Below, one piece after another: positions 23,360-36,780 of a stretch of 64,000 nucleotides of DNA. A program made the position numbers and the translations under genes. The notes beneath the pieces are model-generated. The model saw nothing but the letters and a program-made list of their open reading frames with translations, made no database searches and had not been told where the DNA came from. Origin of the DNA: Conus ventricosus (Eukaryota > Mollusca > Gastropoda > Neogastropoda > Conidae); assembly GCA_018398815.1 (NCBI GenBank), contig CM031596.1:73663157-73727156 (forward strand). The letters are read 5' to 3'. Positions within the stretch are counted from its first letter, which is position 1; each line of letters begins with the position of its first letter.

Positions 23360-25022
23360 TAAAACCGTGCATATGCTTTATAAAAGTGCGAGAAAAAGAC
23401 CAAAATATTTCTGCTAAAATCATAAAATTACCTACACTGAGCAGGCTAAAGGCTAAGATGCCACTGACAGTGACTAAAGAAGGTGAAACAGCAGAGGCAG
23501 ATATTGGTAAGGAAGACATTTTGAATGGTTTTTTTTCTAGTGTATTCACAAAGGAAGATACCAATAATGTGCCTAATTTTAGTCCAGCTTCAAGGTCAAA
23601 AGGTATAGTATTGGAAAATGTATCTGTTGATTCATTAAAGAAGAAACTTCAATCTCTGGACCCAAATGAGGCATGTGGTCTTGATGCCATTCCATCAAGA
23701 CTATTAAAGGAGCTAAATGAGGAGACTGCCTTCCCACTTTATATACTCTTTTCTAAATCTGTTGAAGAAATGATACCTTCAGATTGGAAAACAGCTACAG
23801 TCATACCAGTATTCAAAAAAGGTACGGAACAGACCCAGGGAATTATAGACCAAGAGTTTAACATGCATTATATCCATAATCTTATAATCTTTTATTAGGG
23901 AGGCTATTATCAAACATATGACAAAATAAATATATGCTGAGTGCCAACATGGATTTCGTGCAAAAAGATCTTGTGTGACTCAACTGCCAGAAGTGATGGA
24001 AGACTTCACAAAGGAGATAGATAAAGGAGAGAATATAGATGTATTTAGACTTAGAAAAGCATTCAATTCAGTACCACATGAAAGACTCAAAAAGAAATTG
24101 GAGACTTATGGAATAGTAGGAAATGTACTTGGTTGGGTTAAAGACTTGTTATAAAAAAGAACTCAAAAGTTAATGATTGGTATAGTTCTTTCTCTCATAG
24201 TGCTGATGTTATTAGTGGGATACCACAAGGCAGCATTTTAGGAGCAATATTATTCACTGTGCTTATAAATGATCTCCCCTGTAGAATTAAAGAGTACATG
24301 TAAAATTTTTGCAGATGACACAAAACTTTATATACTCTCTGAAATTGTATTAAGGAATTACGAAAGGATATTGCAACGTTAGTACAGTGGTCCGATATTT
24401 GGAACCTATATTTTAATGCTGAAAAATGTGAAGTATTTCATATTGGAAAATCAAACCCACAAAAGGTTTAGATAATAAAAATTGGGGACATGGAAGTAAA
24501 AGTACCTAAATGTGAGGAAGAGAAAGACCTAGGTGTGATTTATGACAAAAGTTTTGTTGTTTTTTTTCTAAAAGTTCAAATCTTTGCCAAGTCATTACTA
24601 TGATGACTGGAGAATTGTTAGCCTGCACTTGTTTTCCCCCACTACTTAATTGTTCAAAAGTTTATTATTTGACAAACATATTGTGAATAGTATTAACAAG
24701 GCCAACAGAATGTTGGAATAATAATAAAAAAAGAACATTTACATTTATAGAAAAGGACACTTTTTTACAACTATGTAAGACAATAATTAGACCTGTTCTT
24801 GAATATGGCAATACTGTATGGTATCCAATGCTAAAGAGACAATCAGAAGCTCTAGAACAGGTTCAAAGAAGAGCAACAAAGATCATCTATAATATAAAGG
24901 ATTACTCATAACAGGAAAGATTAAAATATTTACAACTTCCAACATTCAAAGCAAGAAGAATAAGAGGGGACTTGATTCAAACATATAAGATATTTAATGG
25001 TATTGATGATGTTGATAATTAA
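23360..25022 (+). pseudogene. CR1-like LINE reverse transcriptase fragment, family A
   Basis: Readable RT landmarks: ILNGFFSSVFTKED, LDPNEACGLDAIPSRLLKEL, DWKTATVIPVFKKGT, then (with stops and frame changes) a QHGFR-like motif near 23,950, a PQGSIL-like motif near 24,228, an F-ADDT-like motif near 24,310, YFNAEKCEVFHIGK near 24,411, RPVLEYGNTVWYP near 24,790, and RRIRGDLIQTYKIFNG just before the end. Many in-frame stops show it is dead. The order fits the CR1/Jockey group. It ends about 150 bases before the MAT promoter. Confidence 0.8.
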
Positions 25023-25169
25023 TAACTGAAATAAGATAATGAATTTGAAGGATAAATTACACTGAGCTAGATGACCAACAGACATAAGAAAAAATATGTA
25101 TATACAGAAAGGGCGTAAAAAGCCTAAACTGGCTAAGTTGTTTGATACAACACCCCAAATCCTGATCCT

Positions 25170-25294
25170 GATCTTGATAAAATACTCCGTCATAGGCCTA
25201 CGCGAATGGTCTCCCGTGACGCCATCAGTAGGCCTATCTTTCGGCAAGATTGAAGTGTATCCGCCATTTTGCAAACATCCACTCTCGAATTACC
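25170..25294 (+). promoter_or_regulatory. Putative promoter and 5' UTR of the MAT gene
   Basis: Immediately upstream of the ATG the sequence becomes CpG-containing and non-repetitive. It holds a CRE-like CGTGACGCCA at about 25,215, a YY1-like CCGCCATTTTG at 25,261-25,271 (a frequent initiator-proximal motif in TATA-less genes), and two AGGCCTA boxes at about 25,194 and 25,230. No TATA box is seen. The transcription start cannot be placed from sequence alone. Confidence 0.45.
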
Positions 25295-25370
25295 ATGGCT
25301 CTCCCGAACGGAGAGCCTTCGGAGACTACTTTTCTCTTTACATCAGAATCAGTCGGAGAAGGGCATCCAG
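25295..25370 (+). CDS. MAT: S-adenosylmethionine synthetase (MAT), exon 1
   Basis: MAT condenses methionine and ATP into S-adenosylmethionine, the main cellular methyl donor, in the cytosol or nucleus. The ATG sits in a strong ACCATGG context. The exon encodes 25 residues beginning MALPNGEPSE and ending FTSESVGEGHP, plus one base, before a GTAACA donor. The ATP-binding GHPDK motif is split by the intron: GHP here, DK at the start of exon 2. The same split exists in vertebrate MAT genes, although human MAT2A has a slightly longer N-terminus (30 residues before the junction). The exon is flanked by LINE fragments on both sides. The intron that follows is 4.3 kb. Confidence 0.9.
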
Positions 25371-25590
25371 GTAACACAGTTTGAACTGGTGCATGTGCAT
25401 CGACGTGATCGCCGGCTTCATGGTGATGCATTATTACTCGGTTCAGTTTTTAGTTCTAATCAAGGAGGCGGCGTCGCTGCGTGCGGACAAGGCCCACTTG
25501 AACTTGAACTTGACTTCAGGGCGTAGGCCTAGTACGCCTCGCGGCTTTTTAGATGCCCTAGTCCTTCTTGTTTTCTTTAGATTTTTTTTT

Positions 25591-25944
25591 TCAGTATGGA
25601 TTGCTAATTTTCATATTTGAACTTTTTGTCCATAATACCTTTTTCTTTTTCCAGAAGGTCTTTATTAAATAGATTAGCCTAATGGTTTTTGCAGTTTTTG
25701 CTACATTTGTTAATTTGTTCCAACCAGGAGCAATCCTGTTTGAAAACGAATTTTTTCTAACGTTGCTGGAAACTTGTTTTATAAATATCTTTTGATAGGA
25801 ATTTCTTGTTCTTTTGTCACTCACTAATGTGAAAAAATCCTTTTCTATTGTAGATATATTAGATGATATATCATCTAAACCATTGAGTATTTTATATGTT
25901 TGAATTAGATCACCCTGTAGTCTTCTAAATTTCAATGATGGCAA
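25591..25944 (-). pseudogene. CR1-like LINE ORF2 C-terminus, family A, inverted
   Basis: The minus strand reads LPSLKFRRLQGDLIQTYKI-like sequence, then FTLVSDKRTRNSYQKIFIKQ, SFSNRIAPGWNKL, and a short tail. It is homologous to the end of the + strand fragment at 24,930-25,022 (GDLIQTYKI motif) and supplies the C-terminus missing there. It lies in MAT intron 1 and is antisense to it. Confidence 0.75.
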
Positions 25945-25971
25945 CTGTAGTTTTCTTACACCATAATCCAG

Positions 25972-27606
25972 TTGGGAAAAGCGACCACCTTAAATCCTCC
26001 TCCTGCCCACATACAGCCCATTACAGTCCCCGCCCCTGGTGTGGCCAAGCTACTACACAACCTCAAAGTTAATAAGGCCCCCGATCCAGACAACTTGCCC
26101 AACATCGCCTTGAAGACCCTAGCTGACAGCATTGCCCCCTCCCTGACACTCATCTTCCAAGCCTCGCTCGACTCCGGACGCCTTCCGCAGGATTGGCTTG
26201 GAGCCGACGTCACCTGCGCATTCAAGAAGGGCGACCATCACTCCCCCGGCAACTACAGACCCATCTCTCTCACTTTAGTTCCCTGTAAGATCTTTAACAC
26301 ATAGTATGCCGCCACATCCTGAACCACCTTGACTCCCACCAACTCTTGACCTCTCACAACCACGGCTTCCGAGCTGGATACTCTACTGAAACCCAGCTCC
26401 TGACTACAACACAAGATATCCTGTCTTCATACGACCGTGGAAGGCAAGTTGACATGGCGATCTTGGACTTCTCCCAGGCCTCTGACACCGTTCCCCATGA
26501 CCGACTACTCCATAAACTGTCCAGCTATGGCATCACTGGCCCATCCATTCCTGGCTGAAGTGCATCCTTACGGAACGCACCATGCAAGTTGTGGTTGAGG
26601 GCACCTCATCAAATTCTACGACAGTGGATTCTGGGGTCCCGCAGGGCACCGTGTTAGGCCCACTCCTGTTCCTGTGCCATATCAACATATCAATGACCTC
26701 CCGGAGGCAGTCAAATCCCAAGTGCGTCTCTTCGCAGATGACTGCCTCATCTACAGGGAGATCAACGACTTCAGTGACCACCTCACCCTCCAAGAGGACC
26801 TGCAGAGTCTGGAACAGTGGCAGAGCGATGGGGCATGCATTTCAACGCCACGAAATGCTACGTCATGAGCCTGGCGTGGAAACCCTGCAACCTCCTTCTT
26901 CTACTCCCTCGAAAGCACAATTCTCAGACAAGTCTCCACCAACCCCCACTTGGGTCTTCAATTCTCTGCAGATCTTTCATGGTCAACCCACACAACTACA
27001 TCACAAAGAAAGCCAATTGTACCCTCGGCTTCCTATGCCATAACGTCAGACACTGCCCCACAGCCTGCAAACGCAACGCCTTCCTCGCCTTAGTCAGACC
27101 CCTGTTGGAGTATGGAGCGATCATCTGGGACCCGTACGAGAAACAGGAAATAGACAAGCTGGAGCGTACACAGCGAATGGCAGTACGCTTCTTTGCAAAA
27201 GATTACAAATCTAGAAACCTGGCTTTGTAACGGGCCTCCTGAGGAAACATGAGCTCCCTACCCTACAGGAACGACTCGAGAGCCTGCGGCTGACCTCCTT
27301 TTACAAGGTGGTTGAGGGGCTGGTGCCAGCAATCCCTCCTGAGCAGTTCCTTGTGCCTCAACAACCCGACCGATGCATCTGCCGTCCGCCAAGAAGAGCA
27401 GACTTTGTAGTCAAAAACCCAGTGGAGAACTACACACGCAACAATGACAGGTGCTACAAAGTTCGAAACTGCAGCACAGAGCAGTATAAACAATCATTCT
27501 TTCCCAAGAACTGTTATCAGGTGGAACCAATTGGACAATAGTACTGTGCACTCAGGTAGTACTGAGGCCTTTAAGCAGGCAGTGGCCAAAGTCCAACGCC
27601 ACTAAT
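25972..27606 (+). pseudogene. CR1/Jockey-group LINE reverse transcriptase, family B
   Basis: A GC-richer LINE inside MAT intron 1. In order: LKVNKAPDPDNLPNIALK, GNYRPISLTLV, SHNHGFRAGYSTETQLL, MAILDFSQASDTVPHDRLL, SGVPQGTVLGPLLF (after a frame change), the catalytic RLFADDCLIYR, WGMHFNATKCYVM, RPLLEYGAIIWDP, LERTQRMAVRFF, then a C-terminal NQLDNSTV / EAFKQAVAKVQ segment stopping near 27,603. The thumb and C-terminal regions are nearly complete, and the endonuclease is absent at the 5' side. About five frame breaks and the usual 5' truncation indicate a dead copy, much less decayed than family A. Confidence 0.85.
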
Positions 27607-27763
27607 ATTTTTACTGCGCACCCCACCCGTTGCGTTGACGCCAGATTCCTGGATGCAGCAACGTAATCCGACAGATTCAGATACAGAAGCGATCATGATG
27701 TGCTGATATTTGATGTAAATATTGCAATTGATGACTATGACAAGCAAAGCAAACACCATAAAT

Positions 27764-27801
27764 ATAATTATGCAAAAGGGAATTATAATTATGCAAAGGG
27801 A
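27764..27801. repeat. Short direct repeat
   Basis: TATAATTATGCAAAAGGGAAT is followed directly by a second TATAATTATGCAAAGGGAAT, one A shorter. Confidence 0.7.
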
Positions 27802-28775
27802 ATTGCAATAAAATGAGAGAGGATCTTAGAAAGGTTGACTGGACTGAGTTAGATAGCTTAGATGTGGAAACATGTTGGTCAACTATAAGAAATAAAATTC
27901 AAGAAGCCATGGATTGATTAATATACCCAAAATTGGAAGCAAAGGTAACAAGAATTTAAGACCAAAGTGGATGAGGAAATCTGTAATGAGGACAATTTTT
28001 AAAAAGTATAATTTATATAAAAGATTTTTGATTACATTTGATCACAAGATGGTATAGATTACCAAAATTATATTAAATTGAGAAGTGAATGTTCTAGAGA
28101 GGTGAGAAAAGCAAAAATGGACTGTGAGCATGAAATTGCAAAAAGTAGTAAGAAGAAGCCTAAATGCTTCTGGAAATATGTCCACTCAAAATTGAACGTC
28201 AACTCTTCAATTGTTCCGTTGAGAAAGAAGATGGTAATATTACAGTTAGTGATAATGATAAGGCCGAGGTGCTAAATAAATTCTTTTCTAGTGTATTCAT
28301 ACATGAAAAATTGAAAATGTTCCTGAAATCGACAGCACCTCTATATCTGATGGAAAAATTTGGTGTGATATAGTCATTACACCATTAGCGGTAAAAGAAA
28401 AATTAAGTAAATTGGACATGTCACTAAAGCTTTTGGTCCAGATGGTTTACCACCAGAGTATTAAAGGAGTTATGTGAAGAACTAGCAGTAACTTTGTGTG
28501 TGTTATTTAATAAATCAATAAGTGAAGGAGTGGTACCCGTGATTGGAGGTTTGCAACTTTAACTGCTATGTTTAAAAAAAGGTACCAAGTCTGACCCAGG
28601 AAATTATCGCCTGTAGTGTAAGTTTGACTTGTGTATCCTTTGTAAAGTGCTTGAGTCATTTGTGAGAGATGCAATAGTAAACCATATGAATTATTTTTTC
28701 TTATATTCAGATTGCCAACATGGGTTTTGACAGGGTAAATCTTGTATGACACAACTTAAATGCTGTAAATAGCAT
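27800..28775 (+). pseudogene. CR1-like LINE fragment, family A (endonuclease-RT linker and early RT)
   Basis: Readable segments: EVRKAKMDCEHEIAKSSKKK, PKCFWKYVHSKL, NKFFSSVFIHEKL, then in other frames a LDMS-AFGPDGL-like motif near 28,410, a KELCEELAVTLCVLFNKSIS stretch at about 28,468, and a FKKGTKSDPGNYR-like motif near 28,570. It ends soon after a QHGF-like remnant at 28,718. Multiple stops show it is inactive. It is the complementary portion of the same family found at 23,360-25,022. Confidence 0.75.
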
Positions 28776-28820
28776 TTGATCAAAGCACATTGTTATTTTG
28801 TTTACATATATAATATATTA

Positions 28821-28874
28821 CACACACACACACACACACCACACACACACACCACACACACACACACACACACT
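28821..28874. repeat. (CA)n microsatellite
   Basis: CA tract with CACCAC interruptions in MAT intron 1. Confidence 0.95.
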
Positions 28875-29663
28875 ATAAAAGTAAGAAAGCCGTGTAGAGT
28901 TATAACTTTACATTGATGTTTCAGGGGCATTTTCATTTTGAAAAGTTTCTGTCACATAAATATAGTTATGATTGGTGTTAAATTTTTGTGTATTTGTTCA
29001 CTTAGAAACTGTGATTACATTTTCACTTCATTTTGACACAGATGTGTAACATAATTGTGGCTGTTCAGAATGATGTGACTCAGAAAGTGGTTGTTCATAT
29101 TGTATTGATGGAAGCAGATCCTGCAGTGTAAGGGGAAAAGTTTTCACAATGTGCAACTCTGGAAAACACTGGCAAGAAGTGGCAAGGGGCAGTGCTCCAT
29201 CAGAAGCATTTATCGAGTTATTGATAGTTGTACTTCACCAATGACAGAAAATTAAAAAAAGAAAATTCAGTGTTAGCTGCTTTTGTTATCTTTGTTGTTG
29301 TTGTCATCGTACCCTGGCTAAAAGACTCCAGGGATCATCCAAGCAGCCTAAGTACTTAAACACTATAGTACAAATGCATCAGCTAGGGATGAGAACATTA
29401 CGTGCTTGACCGTTTTTGATTACCCTGCCACGTGGGCAGCCACACTCCAACTTCGAGGAGCTTTTGTTATCAATCAGTATGATAAATGGAAGGTGTAGAA
29501 CAAAAGAAAACATTAACGACAAATTGGGATGAACAATTTGAAAAGAATAACTGCACTTTGCTGATTGGTTTTCACAGTAATGAGGTTGTGTGTGTGCATG
29601 TGCATGCATGTGTGTGTGCGTGCGTGCATGCATACGTGTGTGTTGTGTGTGTGCCATTTACAG
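28875..29663. other. MAT intron 1, remaining 3' part
   Basis: No gene is seen. A partial copy of the dispersed repeat lies at 29,405-29,462, and a TG/CATG-rich tract at 29,585-29,652 directly precedes the exon 2 acceptor (GCCATTTACAG). The repeat therefore occupies the position of the polypyrimidine tract. Confidence 0.6.
29405..29462 (+). repeat. Dispersed repeat, partial copy 3
   Basis: GACCGTTTTTGATTACCC, then GGGCAGCCACACTCCA and CGAGGAG, resembling the 3' halves of the copies at 16,475 and 36,528. Confidence 0.5.
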
Positions 29664-29864
29664 ACAAAATCTGCGACCAAGTGAGTGATGCCATTCTGGA
29701 TGCCCATCTGCGACAGGACATGTTTTCCCATGTGTCTTGTCAGTCTGCTGCCAAGACAGGCATGATCCTCGTCTGCGGGGACATCACTTCCAAGGCACAT
29801 GTAAATTTGCAGAGGGTCATCCGGAATACAATAAAACAAATTGGATATGACAAGTCTGCCAAAG
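29664..29864 (+). CDS. MAT: S-adenosylmethionine synthetase (MAT), exon 2
   Basis: The acceptor is TTTACAG and the donor AAAG|GTTAGT; the exon is 201 bp, equal to human MAT2A exons 2 and 3 combined (78 + 123, from memory). It completes the GHPDK motif (DKICDQVSDAILDAHLRQD) and continues through HVSCQSAAKTGMILVCGDIT to TIKQIGYDKSAKG. Against the family, CET has become CQS, so the glutamate that helps bind potassium (E57 in human MAT2A) is Gln. GEIT has become GDIT, so the methionine-binding E70 is Asp. The DNA at both codons (CAG, GAC) lies outside mononucleotide errors. The exon is in clean sequence and has no stop. Confidence 0.95.
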
Positions 29865-33260
<3,396 letters not shown>

Positions 33261-33264
33261 ATAA

Positions 33265-33385
33265 AGTTTGTACATGCCTTTCTTCATCCTTTGGAAAACG
33301 AAAAAAATGCCAGCCCTTCACAATCGATTTTGTTGCGAGCGTTTGAACAACCGATAGCGCTGCAGGCTTCGCCTCCTTGCTTCTT
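33265..33385 (-). CDS. THAP-domain N-terminal fragment
   Basis: The minus strand reads GGEACSAIGCSNARNKIDCE, then GLAFF, and after removing one base from the T7 run (complement of 33,301-33,307) continues RFPKDEERHVQ. The C-x4-C spacing, the SN pair and the FxRFPKD block are the start of the THAP zinc-dependent DNA-binding domain (C2CH type). No nearby ATG is obvious, and the downstream Cys, His and AVPTIF parts are not seen, so the fragment is either one exon of a larger THAP gene or transposase or a relic. It lies antisense within MAT intron 2. Confidence 0.5.
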
Positions 33386-33540
33386 GCGCGTCGCTATGTT
33401 GGAGCTGAGTTTACACGTGCTGACTAAGGGCCGTAACCTAGTCCGCGGTCTTACGGAAAACCCCAAGTGTCGTATCTCGGTAATGTAGTATGCTCTGTAC
33501 TCACACACACAGACAGAGAGAGAGACACACACACGCACAC

Positions 33541-33555
33541 ACACACACACATTCT
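33541..33555. repeat. CA/CT compound repeat region
   Basis: Part of a cluster of short CA, GA and CT tracts between 33,500 and 33,590. Confidence 0.7.
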
Positions 33556-33714
33556 CTCTCTGTCTCTGTCTCTCTCTCTCTCGCTCTCATGTTCACACAT
33601 TGTGGACTCCTATTGCTAAGACTATGATGTGCCTGGAATGGCAAAGCCAGTAGAAGTGACTGCATCAGGAAGTCAAAAGGAATGGATCGAAATACTGCAC
33701 ACACACATACATAC

Positions 33715-33739
33715 ACACACACGCACTCACACACAAACA

Positions 33740-33776
<37 letters not shown>

Positions 33777-33842
33777 ACAACACAACACAACACAACACAA
33801 CACAACACAACACAACACAACACAACACAACACAACACACAC
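33715..33842. repeat. (CA)n followed by (ACAAC)n pentanucleotide satellite
   Basis: A CA tract passes at about 33,773 into thirteen or so near-perfect CAACA units (33,776-33,838). It directly precedes the LINE ORF1 fragment. Confidence 0.95.
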
Positions 33843-33844
33843 AT

Positions 33845-34935
33845 ATGAAGACCAAAAGTGCAGGCTTACGTGCTGCAGTTTCAGTATGCAGCAAGAAAGC
33901 CAACAACTTAAAACGTCCTAGACATCTTCAGATTCCAGAGGAATTTAATCAATCTTTCCGAAGAGGGCAACCAGCACATCCAACTGTCCTAGCTAGTGCC
34001 AGAGATGAAGCTACATCTACCCAGGACGTCTCTATGATCGTTGGAGAATGGGAGATGCTGCATTTGATCGCGGGCTTAAAAAAACATCATCTCAGCATTC
34101 TGCGATCGTGTTTCCTCCTTGGAGAAAACTATATAGGTGATAGGAATTGTGTCCAGTGTCAAGAAAAAAAAAGCTATCACCTTGACAACCAAACGTACAC
34201 AAAATGACAGTTGCACCATAGCAGCCCCTACTTACGCTGACATTGTGGCAAGACCAGCTGCTGTTCCTGGGGGTTCCCTGCCTTCACTGCACATCATGGA
34301 GCAGGAACCTTCATGGAACAAGGCCTCTACACCTACTCAGAGTAAATCTGGTAAAGAAGTCCATAGATCTTCCCATGACGTAAGTACCAGGTGTGACGTC
34401 AAACAAAAACACTGGCACAACGCGATTCGAAAAATGAAAAGAACATGAGAGTATGCCTGAAGTTTTAATTCTGCATGACTCGGTGCTGAATCGTGTACAT
34501 GGGGATAGATTGGGGAGGTCATACCATTTCAAAGCCTCCATGAAAAGGAACTCTACTCTGACGGATGTGCAGAATTCCCAGAAAGCTGTCGGCTCCAACT
34601 CAAGAAATAAAGATGTTGTTGTCATACACTCTGGAATCAACGACTTGAAATCTAAGAATAGTATGGACTTAAGCAAGTCATTTGCTACTACTTTGAAGGA
34701 AGCTGCCAAGAAAAAACCCAAAACACAGTTTGTATAAGCAGTGACACCTCTGTCAGAGATCAGATGCTGGAGGCAAAAAGAGTTATTCAATGCTGCTACC
34801 ACGTCCGAACTGTTGGAAGTAGGCAACATCTCTTTCATCAAACAGGACAACATGCAGAAACATCACCTCAGGGATGGCATTCACCCGACTTCAAGAGGCA
34901 CCAGCATACTGGCTGGCAATATTGGACGTGTCTGA
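33845..34935 (+). pseudogene. LINE ORF1 with SGNH-hydrolase (esterase) domain
   Basis: SGNH hydrolase-like domains occur in ORF1 of CR1-type LINEs, where they are thought to act in lipid or membrane interactions. Here block I reads VLILHDSVLNRV (His in place of the usual Gly before Asp-Ser), block III reads VVVIHSGINDLKSKN, and block V reads LRDGIHPTSRGTSILAGNIG with the Asp-His pair. An upstream segment with SYADIV-like sequence (TYADIVARPAAVPGG) is also typical. A stop at 34,736 and two frame changes break it. Confidence 0.75.
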
Positions 34936-35419
34936 AAACCTGGTGTGGGAAACTCCGAAACGGCCTGCCCGTCAGTCTAGATTCCTCCATCCCCAGTCCT
35001 ACCCTGGCCCTCAACACCATGCCTGGCATAACCACTTTCATGCTTTTAGCGACTGGGACATGTTTCACCAACACTTGTGATAACTTTTGTCACAGAGATC
35101 AAGATTCACTGACATTTGCGAAGCTGAGCAATTCCCATTGTTCTTCGCCATTAATGACTTTATGCCTGCTAGATATCTATGTATAATTAGTATAACTAGA
35201 ATTAGTTGATTTAAGCTATTGTTAAACACATAGAATTTTTCAATTTTTTTTTTTTTTACATAATTCTCTGCTTTTCTTCTTATGCACCTTTCTTGATTCA
35301 CTTTTTCTTTATAATTGTACTCCTCTCAGTAGCCTTTTTGCAAATCTCTGAGATTACCTTGATTTCTCATTTAACATTATATAATTGGTTACCAATAATG
35401 AATAGAACTAAGGAAAATA

Positions 35420-35630
35420 TTTTTTATATATTCCAGTGGAACTGTCATTCCATTGTTAATTTAGACTGTTTAGTTCAACATCTTGCACAACACGATCATA
35501 AAATTCTGTCTTTTCAGTCTTTGAATGTTAAAGAAAAAAAGCTGCCAAAGATAAATAATTACTATTATCCACCAATCCATCAAAAGGATGATACCCCTGG
35601 AAAAGTCTATGGTTATTTATGTACGTGGGG
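35420..35630 (+). pseudogene. Start of the LINE ORF2 endonuclease, truncated at poly-G
   Basis: After a spacer, the + strand reads IFQWNCHSIVNLDCLVQHLA and then LPKINNYYYPPIHQKDD. This is the N-terminus of an APE-type endonuclease (xxQWNCxSIxxK, then the Y-P-P-x-H segment). The reading stops being LINE-like exactly where a G24 tract begins at 35,627. It follows the SGNH ORF1 in the order and spacing of a CR1-type element. Confidence 0.7.
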
Positions 35631-35650
35631 GGGGGGGGGGGGGGGGGGGG
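35627..35650. repeat. Poly-G tract (24 G)
   Basis: Uninterrupted G run that truncates the LINE endonuclease frame. A CA tract follows at 35,710-35,750. Confidence 0.95.
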
Positions 35651-35709
35651 TTCTTAAACTCTTTGCCCCAGTCCTGCACCATCTGATATACCTAACTTAA
35701 ATTCTTGCA

Positions 35710-35752
<43 letters not shown>

Positions 35753-36253
35753 ATTTCTTTTTGTATGTATTGCCATGCAGATGCATGTGTTGGCTGTTGC
35801 TTTCTTAGTGTTTTACTTGTTAATTCGATATTAAAGGATTTAATGAGTTGTTATTTCATGTTTAGTAGGTTCTTATTGATTTTTGTATGTTTTTAGCTTT
35901 GTTACTCATTGTTTGATAATTAACATTTTCCCCATTTTCGTATCCAATAATTTTATTTTTAACACTTGTACACTCTCATGCAAATAGGACAAAACCACGA
36001 AACATTCCATATCAAACTTTTACTTTGCAGTCAACTCCTTCTCGCTTTCCTATCCCTTCCCTTCCCCATCCTTTCCACCATCTAATATCCCCTTTAGTGA
36101 ACAGACTTTAAAACAGACTAACAACACAACAACGACCCAGACGCACACCCCACACACACACACACATTTTGTTTCCATACTTTTTGGTCTTGTTTTTTGC
36201 CTTCGTCAAAGAACGCTATTGTCTTAAATCATAAATGTCAAGGTTTTTTTCAG

Positions 36254-36368
36254 GTTTTGATTACAAGACGTGTAATGTAATCCAATCACTTGACCTTCAA
36301 AAACCCAGATGATGATGACAATGGGTATGAAGGTCAAGAAAATGAGGGGGGCAACCTGCCCGGCCCTG
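36254..36368 (+). CDS. MAT: MAT exon 3 with altered gating loop and a frame break
   Basis: The acceptor is TTTTTTTCAG and the donor CCTG|GTTAGT, length 115 bp (the human equivalent is 113). It begins [17 protein letters not shown], aligning with [20 protein letters not shown] of ordinary MATs and confirming identity and phase. The active-site gate EQQSPD therefore reads DLQKPD. As written, TGA stops follow at 36,311. Dropping one C from the CCC run would continue as DDDDNGYEGQENEGGNLPGPG minus its last shared base, a long acidic loop. The conserved Asp-Gln of GAGDQG is not encoded before the donor. Either assembly errors or true decay could explain this. Confidence 0.75.
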
Positions 36369-36527
36369 GTTAGTATTGTGGCAATCATGTTGATGTTTCA
36401 TGCAGTGATTTTTTTCATGTTTGGAGATATTACATTTAGTGAAATTTGGACCCTAATTCACAGCAAATGCAGTTAGGACTGGGGGAAGAGAGAGGAGGGG
36501 TGGGGGTGGGTGGGTCTTCTTTCTTTC

Positions 36528-36631
36528 TGCGTACGCAGGCTGATTACTCCTGGGGGACACTGCCTTTATACACAGGCAGTGGAGTTTTGTGTGTATGACC
36601 GTTTTTTATCCCGCCATTAAGGCAGCCATAG
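36528..36631 (+). repeat. Dispersed repeat, copy 2
   Basis: TACGCAGGCTGATTACTCCT, GTGGAGTTTTGTGTGTATGA, CGTTTTTTATCCCGCCATTA and GGCAGCCATA. Same family as 16,475-16,612. It ends at a G9 run. Confidence 0.7.
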
Positions 36632-36780
36632 GGGGGGGGTGGGGTGATAGTTTATTGATCAGATGGTTTATTGATCATCAAATTGTAGCACTGTTGCAGT
36701 TTTCATTGTGAAATGTTTCTGTTGTTTTTTTTTCCGTTTGTTTGTTGTTGGTTTTTTTTTTCAAATTGATAAAGTTCAGT

